Shown in pieces: positions 1 to 6,810 of a stretch of 13,419 nucleotides of DNA; within the stretch, counting starts at the first letter, position 1; each line of letters opens with the position of its first letter. The DNA is from Sedimenticola sp. (lineage in GTDB: Bacteria; Pseudomonadota; Gammaproteobacteria; Chromatiales; Chromatiaceae): positions 1 through 13,419 of the forward strand of contig JAUXBK010000045.1 in assembly GCA_030619405.1 (NCBI GenBank). The letters run 5' to 3'. Under the pieces are notes generated by a model, which saw nothing but the letters and a program-made list of their open reading frames with translations, did no database searches and was not told the origin of the DNA. The translations under genes and the position numbers were made by a program.

Positions 1-95
1 GACAGGATTAACAGGATTAACAGGATTTACAGGATTTACAGGTTTATGTAATTTTTTAAATTCTGTTAATCCTGAACAATCCTGTAAATCCTGTC
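1..95. repeat. period-9 ACAGGATT repeat forming a long hairpin
   Basis: Bases 2-42 are a 9-bp tandem repeat: two units of acaggatta, two of acaggattt, and a partial acagg. Bases 61-95 carry the reverse complement of the same motif with one bulged base, so the two halves can fold into a long imperfect hairpin around an AT-rich loop (43-60). The element touches the left window edge and may continue. A related short copy in the orientation of the right arm lies at 279-293. I recall this type of repeat in intergenic DNA of many environmental proteobacteria; I cannot assign a function. Confidence 0.8.
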
Positions 96-278
96 ATTTT
101 TTTGGTGCCGGCAACGGGCTGTACGCGTTGCAGAGTGTCCAATTTTCGTCTGAAAATGTATTTTTTTATTAGAACTAAATAAGTTATATATCCATGATCA
201 AATCATGGTGTTGAGGTCTGAATTCAATATTTTCCAAGTTCCTTAGCGGTGTGTGGAAAATACAGAGTATATAAAAAA

Positions 279-293
279 CCTGTCAATCCTGTC
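279..293. repeat. short outlying copy of the ACAGGATT-type repeat
   Basis: The 15-mer here differs from bases 81-95 at one position (cctgtcaatcctgtc against cctgtaaatcctgtc) and keeps the 9-bp period. It is in the same orientation as the right arm of the 1-95 hairpin, so the 1-42 arm could also pair with it. It may mark the right end of a larger unit of about 290 bp. Confidence 0.5.
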
Positions 294-303
294 TGACTTA
301 TAG

Positions 304-456
304 CAGCAATTCTCAATATGGAAACAGAGTGCACATATCTAACCACAGTTTTCACCACGAAGGACACGAAGAGCACGAAGAATTCTTATTTTTAAATGTT
401 TCTTCGTGTTCTTCGTGCGCTTCGTGGTGATTCTTTTCCCATATTTAGAATTGCTG
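304..456. repeat. nested palindromic element with CACGAAG repeats
   Basis: Two nested inverted repeats share one centre. The outer arms are 304-321 and 439-456, 18 nt each with one mismatch. The inner arms are 352-382 and 400-430, 31 nt each with three mismatches, around a 17-nt AT-rich loop. The inner arms consist of cacgaag units at 9-bp spacing. The whole is about 153 bp with no coding capacity, which fits a small non-autonomous mobile element or palindromic unit. The CACGAAG family is familiar from many bacterial genomes, but its mobility and function are not known to me. Confidence 0.8.
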
Positions 457-520
457 AACTTATAGGGTGTGGTCGATCAATGCCCCCCAGCTACGGACTC
501 CTGTGAGCGGTTGCTCTTAA

Positions 521-686
521 TACCTAGATCCTGCAAGTGCTCACACTCACATAGCACAAGCTCTTGATCCGTATAGCAATATTTGCTCCCTTGGAAATCA
601 CAATAAGGATTCCACTCGGTTGCAAATTCGCTCTACGAATCAATATCTTGCACTCTGTAAGCACGATCACTTGCAGGATCTAGGTA
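521..686. repeat. 166-bp element bounded by perfect 19-bp inverted repeats, overlapping lipB 3' end
   Basis: Bases 521-539 (tacctagatcctgcaagtg) are the exact reverse complement of 668-686. The 128 bp between them contain no gene of their own. The right arm lies within lipB and encodes residues 212-218 of that protein, and the lipB stop codon lies inside the element. Perfect 19-bp terminal inverted repeats around a short core suggest a MITE-like insertion, though no flanking target duplication is obvious. Confidence 0.65.
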
Positions 687-1319
687 ATATTTTAAGTCGA
701 GTTGCCTTTCGAGATGGTGCAACAGCGCTTCACCGACCTGCCGCAAGTCGCAAGGCCCCAGCTCATCTGCCAGTTGCGTCACCTCCAGACCGGGGTAACC
801 ACAGGGGTTGATCCGCTGAAACGGCTCCAGGTCCATCTCCACGTTAAGGGCCAGGCCGTGGAAGCTGCAGCCCCGGCGTACCCGCAACCCGAGGGAGGCG
901 ATCTTTCGCTCCCGGACATAGACCCCGGGCGCCTCCCGGCGGGCGGCCGCTTCGATATCGTAATCGCCGAGCAGCCCGATGACAGTCTGCTCCATGGCAG
1001 TCACCAGCTGCCTCACGCCCAAGTTGCGACGGCGCAGGTCCAGCATCAGATAGAGGATCAGCTGACCGGGCCCGTGGTAGGTGACCTGTCCCCCCCGATC
1101 CACCTGGATCACCGGAATCTCTCCCGGACGCAACAGGTGTTCCGTTTTTCCGGCCTGGCCCAGGGTAAAGATCGGCGGGTGTTGCAACAGCCACAACTGG
1201 TCCGGTGTCTCATCTGTCCGCCGGTTGGTCAGCGCCTGCATCGCCCGCCATATCGGCTCGTACTCCCGCACACCCAGGTCATGAACCTGAAGGGCAGGGG
1301 GCGTGGAGAGGGGCTGCAT
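633..1319 (-). CDS. lipB: LipB, octanoyl-[acyl-carrier-protein]:protein N-octanoyltransferase
   Basis: Cytoplasmic enzyme that moves octanoate from octanoyl-ACP to the lipoyl domains of 2-oxoacid dehydrogenases and GcvH, the first step of lipoate synthesis. The 228-residue protein carries the family signature RGGQVTYHGPGQL (75-87), the catalytic lysine in KIASLG (Lys139) and the acyl-accepting cysteine in NPCGYPG (Cys173), so the active site is intact. It begins 19 nt after the ybeD stop, the order seen in E. coli; no strong Shine-Dalgarno precedes the ATG, so coupling to ybeD is likely. The C-terminus is odd: about 17 residues (212-228) are encoded inside a 166-bp inverted-repeat element and extend past the place where family members usually end. 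I infer that an insertion replaced the original stop. Function is probably unaffected because the tail lies beyond the core fold. lipA is not adjacent. Confidence 0.96.
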   Translation of the reverse strand: MQPLSTPPALQVHDLGVREYEPIWRAMQALTNRRTDETPDQLWLLQHPPIFTLGQAGKTEHLLRPGEIPVIQVDRGGQVTYHGPGQLILYLMLDLRRRNLGVRQLVTAMEQTVIGLLGDYDIEAAARREAPGVYVRERKIASLGLRVRRGCSFHGLALNVEMDLEPFQRINPCGYPGLEVTQLADELGPCDLRQVGEALLHHLERQLDLKYYLDPASDRAYRVQDIDS

Positions 1320-1338
1320 CGGTGGAGGGAAGCGGCGG

Positions 1339-1632
1339 TCAGAGACTCATCAGGACCCGTTCATGATCCGTCAGTGCCTGATAGATCGCATCCAGCTGTT
1401 CCCGGCTGCTGGCATTGAAAGTGACGGTCACTGAGGTATATTTTCCGCCGCTGCTGGAGCGGCTCCTGACCGCCCCCTCGCCCAGCCCCGGGACATGGCG
1501 GCGCACGATCTCCACCACCAGGGCATCGAACCCTGTCTCTGCCAGCCCCATCGCCTTGACCGAGAACTCACAGGGAAATGCCATCAGGTTGGTGTTATCG
1601 GGTTGGTCGTCCTGTCTGACGTCGTCTGTCAT
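1339..1632 (-). CDS. ybeD: YbeD family protein (DUF493, UPF0250)
   Basis: Small protein of 97 residues. Its core aligns throughout with E. coli YbeD: an FP.EF.VK.MG start, then VVEIVRRHVPG, then a GGKYTSVTVTFNA segment and an E-Q-L-D-A-I-Y-Q-A-L helix. The family has a ferredoxin-like fold reminiscent of regulatory (ACT-like) domains; its biochemical role is unsettled. The ATG at 1632 gives an N-terminus about 8 residues longer than that of E. coli. A second in-frame ATG (codon 17) lies just before the conserved core, and neither has a good Shine-Dalgarno. The gene sits between dat and lipB, the usual neighbour. The 77-nt gap from dat is largely filled by two heptamer arrays, with the nearer ending about 20 nt before the start codon. 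Confidence 0.9.
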   Translation of the reverse strand: MTDDVRQDDQPDNTNLMAFPCEFSVKAMGLAETGFDALVVEIVRRHVPGLGEGAVRSRSSSGGKYTSVTVTFNASSREQLDAIYQALTDHERVLMSL

Positions 1633-1650
1633 TTTGGATGTTTATTTTGT

Positions 1651-1729
1651 AGGACCAAGGACCAAGGACCAAGGGTTGGGTCCGCGGTGGTTTTATCTTT
1701 TCCTAGTACCTAGTACCTAGTACCTGCCT
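1651..1729. repeat. composite of two different heptamer arrays between ybeD and dat
   Basis: Bases 1652-1674 hold three full ggaccaa units plus a partial unit. Bases 1702-1722 hold three cctagta units (AGGTACT family on the minus strand), followed by cctgcct, which is the AGGCAGG lead-in read in reverse. The two arrays are separated by 27 bp. The lead-in end overlaps the 3' end of dat and supplies its last residues and its TAG stop codon. The other end stops about 20 bp before the ybeD start codon. Confidence 0.85.
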
Positions 1730-2582
1730 TTATCCGTGCCTTGTAATCCGCATACAGCGCCGCCATCTGCCGGAACATGGGGCCGGGTCTGCCGTTTCCA
1801 ATCGGTCGGTCGTTCAGATGTGTTACCGGGATCACCTCCTTGGTGGAGCTGGTGAGCCAGAGTTCGTCCATCTGTTGCAGCCGCTGCTCGCTGACGGCTT
1901 CTTCCCGGCAGGGCAGTTTCTCTCTCTGTGCCAGCTCCAGAACCAGGTCTCGAGTGATACCCGGCAGCAGAAAGCGGCTCTTGGGGGGGGTTGTGATGAC
2001 CCCGTTCTCGACCATGAACAGGTTGCTGGCCGCACCCTCGTGGGCTATGCCATCGCGGATCAGTATCGCCTCGATGGCGCCTTGATCCCGGGCCTCCTGT
2101 TTCACCAGAACGTTGGCCAGCAGGGTGATCGCCTTGATGTTGCAGAGGCGCCAGCGGATGTCGTCCAGGGTCACTGCGCTGACACCCTCTTCTGCCAGTT
2201 GCGGGTCCGGTTCTTCGAATGGCATGGCCATGGCGAAGACGGTGGGCTGTATCCCCCTGGGAATGGCGTGATCCCGTTCGCCGGTGCTACCCCGGGTGAC
2301 CTGCAGGTAGATGGATTGCTCGCTGCAGGGTTGCTGGGCCACCAGTTCCTCCAGGATCGATCGCCACTCGGCATGGTCGTGGGGGCTGGCCATCCGAATA
2401 CCCGCGAGGCTGTCATCCAGGCGACTCAGGTGATGCTCGAGCCGGAACAGTTTCCCGCTGTAACAGGGGATGACTTCGTAGACACCGTCACCGAACAGAA
2501 ATCCCCGGTCCATGACCGAGATGCGTGCCTCTCTCCTGGGCAGGAATTCCCCGTTCAGGTAGACCTTCGTTTGCTCATTCAT
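1710..2582 (-). CDS. dat: D-amino acid aminotransferase (class IV PLP fold type)
   Basis: PLP-dependent enzyme expected to interconvert D-alanine plus 2-oxoglutarate with pyruvate plus D-glutamate. The 290-residue protein has the class IV layout: a VYLNG.F start, DRGFLFGDGVYEV (25-37), Schiff-base Lys150 in CNIKAITLLANV, the phosphate-side Glu182 in HEGAASNLF, and LPGITRD (206-212). Branched-chain aminotransferase (IlvE) is the main alternative; the length, the LDDIRWRLCNIK segment and the cell-wall context favour Dat. It begins 15 nt after the dacA stop, without a strong Shine-Dalgarno. The last six residues (KAGTRY) and the TAG stop codon are encoded by an AGGTACT repeat array, so the native C-terminus has been altered. 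A D-amino acid enzyme next to a D,D-carboxypeptidase suggests recycling or supply of D-amino acids for peptidoglycan, which is inference. Confidence 0.92.
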   Translation of the reverse strand: MNEQTKVYLNGEFLPRREARISVMDRGFLFGDGVYEVIPCYSGKLFRLEHHLSRLDDSLAGIRMASPHDHAEWRSILEELVAQQPCSEQSIYLQVTRGSTGERDHAIPRGIQPTVFAMAMPFEEPDPQLAEEGVSAVTLDDIRWRLCNIKAITLLANVLVKQEARDQGAIEAILIRDGIAHEGAASNLFMVENGVITTPPKSRFLLPGITRDLVLELAQREKLPCREEAVSEQRLQQMDELWLTSSTKEVIPVTHLNDRPIGNGRPGPMFRQMAALYADYKARIKAGTRY

Positions 2583-2597
2583 CTCGTCTGTCTCGAA

Positions 2598-3749
2598 TCA
2601 TTCGAACCACAGCAGGACACTGTCCTTGGCCCTCTGTATCAGGCTGCCCCGGCCAATGCTCTCCAGCGCTACCAGCGGTACTTCTGCCACCGATTCCCCA
2701 GTCAGGGTGACATTGACCTTGCCCACCCGATCGCCTTTGGTCGCCGGCGCCATCAGTTTTGGCTCGATACTCATTGCCGCCTCGAGATTCTTGTACTGAC
2801 GTTTCGGGATGGTCACATAGAGATCCTTTTCCAGCCCCAGCTTCAGCTTTTCCCGGTCGCCTTTCCAGACCCGTACCTGGGTCAGAGGCTCGCCGGCGCC
2901 GTACAGACGATGGGTCTCGAAAAAGCGGAATCCGTAGTTCAGCAGTGCCTGACTCTCTTTGGCGCGGACATTTTCGCTGCTGGTGCCAAGCACCACCGAG
3001 ATCAGGCGCATCCCCTCTCTCCTGGCAGATACCACCAGGCAATAACCGGCGGCCTGGGTATGCCCGGTCTTGAGTCCGTCGACACTCTTGTCACGCCACA
3101 GCAGCTTGTTCCGGTTGCGCTGTTTGATGTTGTTGTAGGTGAACTCCTTTATCGAATACCAGGGGTAGAATTCCGGAAATTCCCTAATGGTAGCGGCTGC
3201 GATCCTGGCGATGTCCCGGGCGGTGGTAAAGTGCTCCCCGTCCGGCAGCCCGGTGCTGTTGACGAAGTGGGTGTCGTTCATTCCCAGACGCTGGGCATTC
3301 TTATTCATAAGGGCGGCAAACGCCTCTTCGCTGCCCGCAATGTGCTCGGCCAGGGCGACGCTGGCATCGTTTCCGGACTGGATGATCATGCCGTGCAGCA
3401 GCGCTTTTACCGGAACCTTCTTGTCTACCTCGATAAACATCCTGGAACCTTGGGTACGCCAGGCCTTTTTGCTCACCAGAACTTCATCGTCCAAGCCGAT
3501 GTTGCCCTCGCGGATCTCCCGCATCACGACGTAAGCGCTCAGGATCTTGGTCAGGCTGGCAGGTTCCATGCGTTCATCTGCGTTGCTCTCCCCCAGGATC
3601 CGTCCGCTGTCGAAATCGACAAGGAGCCAGCTGCTGGCGGCAACAGTCGGGGGGGCGGGTATCGGCGTGGCAGCGATGGCCGTGTTCAACAGCAGGAGCA
3701 GCAGCAACAGGCCGGTATACGGGGTGTATCGAGTGTAGAAAGCGGTCAC
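2598..3749 (-). CDS. dacA: DacA/DacC-type D-alanyl-D-alanine carboxypeptidase (PBP5/6)
   Basis: Low-molecular-weight penicillin-binding protein that removes the terminal D-alanine from pentapeptides. The 383-residue protein has a signal peptide with a run of eight leucines (about residues 1-27, cleavage near AIA-A). The three serine-peptidase motifs are intact: SLTK (Ser65, Lys68), SGN (125-127) and KTG (227-229). A C-terminal beta-rich PBP5_C domain (about 280-370) follows, and the tail ending SVLLWFE looks like the amphipathic membrane anchor of PBP5/6. The start is GTG, with AAGGA about 11 nt upstream. It lies 70 nt after the rlpA stop; this gap has an AT-rich patch (cgatatatat) that could hold a promoter, but no good -35 is visible. 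It is slightly shorter than E. coli PBP5. DacA versus DacC cannot be decided from sequence. Confidence 0.95.
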   Translation of the reverse strand: MTAFYTRYTPYTGLLLLLLLLNTAIAATPIPAPPTVAASSWLLVDFDSGRILGESNADERMEPASLTKILSAYVVMREIREGNIGLDDEVLVSKKAWRTQGSRMFIEVDKKVPVKALLHGMIIQSGNDASVALAEHIAGSEEAFAALMNKNAQRLGMNDTHFVNSTGLPDGEHFTTARDIARIAAATIREFPEFYPWYSIKEFTYNNIKQRNRNKLLWRDKSVDGLKTGHTQAAGYCLVVSARREGMRLISVVLGTSSENVRAKESQALLNYGFRFFETHRLYGAGEPLTQVRVWKGDREKLKLGLEKDLYVTIPKRQYKNLEAAMSIEPKLMAPATKGDRVGKVNVTLTGESVAEVPLVALESIGRGSLIQRAKDSVLLWFE

Positions 3750-3819
3750 GTGCGTTTCGGTCCTTGTTCGTTTGGATGGATTCTTAGGGAAAATATATAT
3801 CGATCAGCGGTAAAAATCC

Positions 3820-4662
3820 TTATTCGACGATAATGCGCGGGTTGTCGATACCCAGTGTCACCAGTCGGCTGGTGATGGCATCCGCCTGTTCGATCCGGGG
3901 CAGGGGACCGATCTGCACCCGGAACAGGGATCGATCGTTACGCCGGGTCTGCTGGATACGCAGTGGCTGCCGGAGGGTCTGATGCAGCCGTTTCCGCAGT
4001 CGCTCCGCGTTCTCCAGGCTGGAGAACGCCCCCACCTGAATGAACAGGTCCGGGTCGGTCGGCCCCTTCGCCGGTTGTTGTGCCCGTGCTTTTGGGGGAG
4101 GCTCCGGCTGTGCCGGGTCGAGCACCTCGATCTCCACCAGCCCGGTACCCTGGCCCAGAATCCCCAGTTTGGTCGCCGCTGCATAAGAGAGATCGATGAT
4201 GCGATTTTCGTGGAACGGTCCCCGATCATTGACCTTGACCACAGTGGTGTGGCTGTTTCGCAGGTTGGTGACCCGCACGTAGGAGGGGAGGGGCAGGGTC
4301 TTGTGAGCCGCAGTCATGGCATACATGTCGTAGGGCTCCCCGCTGCTGGTGCGACGGCCGTGGAATTTGGTGCCGTACCAGGAGGCGATGCCCCGTTCCG
4401 CATGGCCCCGGCCGCTCTCCATCACCTGATAACTCTGGCCGAGCACGCTGTAGGAGGCCGGGTTGCCGTAACGGCTCCTGGGTTCGCTCCTGGGGATGGC
4501 GTCGGCGATCTGGTCTGGGTTCAGGCGGCGGGCGGGCGCACTGTCAGTGGCTGGTTTACCCGCCGACGGCGGCGCCTTCGGGGGTGGCGCCGTGGAGCAT
4601 GCCGCCAGCAGTGTGGTCAGCAGGATACCCCAGATTCCTGCAATGGCAAGCCTTTTAACCAT
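3820..4662 (-). CDS. rlpA: RlpA, septal-ring lytic transglycosylase lipoprotein with SPOR domain
   Basis: Outer-membrane lipoprotein. RlpA of Pseudomonas aeruginosa is a lytic transglycosylase that cuts glycan strands lacking stem peptides. The 280-residue protein starts with a lipoprotein signal peptide whose lipobox LAAC gives Cys22. A proline-rich linker follows, then the double-psi beta-barrel domain (about 88-180) with GIASWYG.KFHGRRTSSGE, AAHKTLP and VKVNDRGPF; His120 and Asp146 sit at the expected catalytic positions. A SPOR domain (about 205-280) starts at LFIQVGAFSS and should bind denuded septal glycans. The start codon overlaps the mltB 3' end by 8 nt, suggesting translational coupling. 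RlpA beside rodA/mrdA also occurs in E. coli. Confidence 0.95.
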   Translation of the reverse strand: MVKRLAIAGIWGILLTTLLAACSTAPPPKAPPSAGKPATDSAPARRLNPDQIADAIPRSEPRSRYGNPASYSVLGQSYQVMESGRGHAERGIASWYGTKFHGRRTSSGEPYDMYAMTAAHKTLPLPSYVRVTNLRNSHTTVVKVNDRGPFHENRIIDLSYAAATKLGILGQGTGLVEIEVLDPAQPEPPPKARAQQPAKGPTDPDLFIQVGAFSSLENAERLRKRLHQTLRQPLRIQQTRRNDRSLFRVQIGPLPRIEQADAITSRLVTLGIDNPRIIVE

Positions 4663-5656
4663 CCTTATGCTGCCTGGCGATCTCCTGGCTCAGCTGGTAG
4701 ACCGCCATGGCGTAGAGATTGCTGTGGTTGTAGCGGGTGATGACATAGAAGTTGTTCAAACCGAGCCAGTATTCCGGTCCGCTCCCGCCCTCCAGTTTGA
4801 TCAATGATGCCAGGGTTTTACCAGGCAGACTCAGCTTTATTTCGATGCCCGCTTTTCTCAGCTCGTCAACGGCGATGGAGGGTTTCATGCCTGTCTTGAC
4901 ATAGTGTTGATGGCTGTCGTTGGCGCCTTTGGCCCGCAGGGTGGTGGGGGCGTCCTGCTGCCAGCCGTGACGCTTGAAATAGGCCGCTACGCTGCCGATG
5001 ACGTCGGCATTGTCGGTCAGCAGGTTGCGCTGGCCATCGCCATCGAAATCCACGGCGTACATGCGGTAGCTGCTGGGGATGAACTGAGGTTTGCCCATGG
5101 CGCCGGCGTAGGAGCCCTTGGAGCCAACCGGGTCCAGCCCCTCCTCCCGGGAGAGCAGCAGGAACTCTTCCAGTTGTTTGCGGAAGAACTTGCTGCGCTT
5201 GGGATAGCCGAATGCCAGGGTGCTGAGCGAGTCCAGCACCGGATATTTGCCGGCATGTCTGCCGTAGCGGGTCTCGACGCCGATGATGGCGACGATGATC
5301 TCCGGAGGAACCCCGTATTTCTGCTCTGCCTGCTTCAGCAGAGCCTGGTTTTCATTCCAGAAGGTTACCCCTTCCGCTGCTCGAGCCCGGGTGACGAAGA
5401 TGGGGCGGTACTGGTGCCACGGCTTGCTCTCCGCCGGCCGGCTGATGGCATCGATAATGCGTTGATGGTATTTCGCCTGTGTCATCAGCTGCTGCAGCCA
5501 GGCCTGGTCGAAGTCGTGTTTAGCGACCATCTCCTGCACAAATTTCTCCTTGTCCCGGTCGAACCCGGCAGGTTTCCCGGCAATCGCCGGCGCCGCATTG
5601 AGCAGGCTGGCAATGATCCAGATCGGGAATAAACGGTGAAGCATGTTGATTTTCAT
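4655..5656 (-). CDS. mltB: MltB family lytic murein transglycosylase (periplasmic, Slt35-like)
   Basis: Cleaves the MurNAc-GlcNAc bond to give 1,6-anhydro ends. The 333-residue protein has the family 3 lytic transglycosylase hallmarks: GVETRYG with catalytic Glu128, FGYPKRS.FFR.QLEEFL, GSYAGAMGKPQFIPSSY (181-197) and an EF-hand-like loop DFDGDGQ (203-209), which binds calcium in Slt35. It differs from E. coli MltB in having no lipobox and no cysteine at all. The N-terminus looks like an ordinary signal peptide with cleavage near AIA-G (residue 26-27), so it should be soluble in the periplasm. The ATG has an AAAGGT Shine-Dalgarno 6 nt upstream and starts 13 nt after the rodA stop. Its end overlaps rlpA by 8 nt. 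Confidence 0.95.
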   Translation of the reverse strand: MKINMLHRLFPIWIIASLLNAAPAIAGKPAGFDRDKEKFVQEMVAKHDFDQAWLQQLMTQAKYHQRIIDAISRPAESKPWHQYRPIFVTRARAAEGVTFWNENQALLKQAEQKYGVPPEIIVAIIGVETRYGRHAGKYPVLDSLSTLAFGYPKRSKFFRKQLEEFLLLSREEGLDPVGSKGSYAGAMGKPQFIPSSYRMYAVDFDGDGQRNLLTDNADVIGSVAAYFKRHGWQQDAPTTLRAKGANDSHQHYVKTGMKPSIAVDELRKAGIEIKLSLPGKTLASLIKLEGGSGPEYWLGLNNFYVITRYNHSNLYAMAVYQLSQEIARQHKDG

Positions 5657-5669
5657 GGTCTGACCTTTA

Positions 5670-6809
5670 TCAAGTGGGCAACAACTTTCGGTGCGTGTGA
5701 ATAGACATCAGGATACCGAACCCGGCCATGATGGTCACCAGGGATGTGCCACCGTAACTCACCAATGGCAGGGGTACCCCGACTACCGGCAGGATACCGC
5801 TGACCATGCCGGTGTTTACGAACAGGTAGACGAAGAACACCAGGGTCAGGGAGCCGCCGAGCAGTCGGCTGTAGGTATCCTGGGCCTGGGTTGCGATATA
5901 GAGGCCGCGGTAGATGATGAACAGATAGAGCAGCAGCAACAACAGTATACCAATAAACCCGAACTCCTCCGCCAATACCGCAAAGATGAAATCGGTGGTG
6001 CGTTCTGGCAGGAACTCCAGGTGGGACTGGGTACCGTTCAGCCACCCTTTGCCATAGAGGCCGCCGGAGCCGATGGCGATCTTGGACTGGATGATGTGGT
6101 AGCCGGTGCCCAGGGGGTCCCGCTCCGGATCGAGGAAGGTGAGTACCCGGTCACGCTGATACTCCCGCATGCCCCACTCCCACAGCACCCAGCCGGCGGG
6201 GATGGCCGTGATAATCATGCCGCCGACGAAACGCCAGCTCAGGCCAGCCAGGAATAACACGAAGACCCCGGCACTGGCAACCAGCAGGGAAGTGCCCAGA
6301 TCCGGCTGTTTGGCGATCAGCAGCACCGGTATCGCGATCATGCCCCCAGCCGCGGCCAACCTTTTCCAGGCCGGTGGCAGGTGTTTCTCCGCCAGGAACC
6401 AGGCGATCATCATAGGTACCGCTATTTTTGTCAGCTCCGAGGGCTGGAAGCGGAACAACCCCAGATCCAGCCAGCGCTGGGCCCCCTTGCCGATCTGACC
6501 CATGATCAGCACCGCGAGGAGCAGCAGCAGACCAGTGCCAAACAGCCAGGGTGACCAGCGCCGGATCTGAGCAGGTGGGACCTGGGCCACCACGAACATT
6601 ACCGCGAAGGCGAGTGTCAGACGTACCAGCTGGCGCTGGATTTGCCCCAGGTCCTGGTCACTGGCGCTGTATAAAACCACCAGCCCGAAACCGCACAGCA
6701 GCACCAGCCCCGTGAGCAGGGGCAGATCCAGATGCAGGTCTGCCAGCAGCCCCTCGGCCCGGGTCGGGTTGGATTCTCTGAGCCCGCTGGGTTGGTAGGT
6801 TTTGATCAT
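5670..6809 (-). CDS. rodA: RodA, SEDS-family peptidoglycan glycosyltransferase
   Basis: Integral membrane enzyme that polymerises lipid II into glycan strands during elongation, in complex with PBP2. The 379-residue protein has about ten hydrophobic segments and the SEDS landmarks: LYSAS (46-50), FQPSELTK (121-128), KQPDLGTS (167-174), the large extracellular loop with LPERTTDFIFAVLAEE (267-282) containing the essential aspartate (Asp273), and the C-terminal GVPLPLVSYGGTS signature. The gene starts 1 nt after the mrdA stop, and AGGAG lies within the mrdA 3' end, so the pair should be translated together. It is also called mrdB. FtsW is excluded because the partner is PBP2 and the whole elongasome surrounds it. 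Confidence 0.97.
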   Translation of the reverse strand: MIKTYQPSGLRESNPTRAEGLLADLHLDLPLLTGLVLLCGFGLVVLYSASDQDLGQIQRQLVRLTLAFAVMFVVAQVPPAQIRRWSPWLFGTGLLLLLAVLIMGQIGKGAQRWLDLGLFRFQPSELTKIAVPMMIAWFLAEKHLPPAWKRLAAAGGMIAIPVLLIAKQPDLGTSLLVASAGVFVLFLAGLSWRFVGGMIITAIPAGWVLWEWGMREYQRDRVLTFLDPERDPLGTGYHIIQSKIAIGSGGLYGKGWLNGTQSHLEFLPERTTDFIFAVLAEEFGFIGILLLLLLYLFIIYRGLYIATQAQDTYSRLLGGSLTLVFFVYLFVNTGMVSGILPVVGVPLPLVSYGGTSLVTIMAGFGILMSIHTHRKLLPT

Positions 6810-6810
6810 C

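Larger units (their letters stand above)
1..632. other. AT-rich repeat-filled intergenic region downstream of lipB
   Basis: This stretch has no open frame that resembles a protein I know and no tRNA or rRNA. It is visibly richer in A+T than the coding cluster to its right. It holds a 9-bp ACAGGATT-type hairpin (1-95), a further half-copy (279-293), a nested CACGAAG palindrome (304-456) and the left arm of a 19-bp inverted repeat (521-539) whose right arm lies inside lipB. A short perfect 7-bp stem with a 3-nt loop lies at 192-208. No convincing rho-independent terminator for lipB is visible. lipA, which often follows lipB, is not here. Confidence 0.7.

Noticed and set aside
192..208. Perfect 7-bp hairpin as a terminator or operator
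   Set aside because: AT-rich, no T-tract after it, and no adjacent gene; such small palindromes are expected by chance.
620..811. 63-codon plus-strand frame at the lipB 3' end
   Set aside because: Covers the inverted-repeat element and antisense lipB; no ribosome binding site and no similarity I can recognise.
702..1418. 238-codon open frame on the plus strand
   Set aside because: Antisense to lipB and ybeD and without recognisable motifs.
3750..3819. Promoter for dacA in the rlpA-dacA gap
   Set aside because: There is a TATATAT patch, but no -35 hexamer at suitable spacing could be found, so I did not list it.
1818..3833. 671-codon open frame on the plus strand
   Set aside because: It lies antisense to dat and dacA, both with complete family motifs. 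Its translation shows no domain and it is a product of GC-rich codon bias on the other strand.
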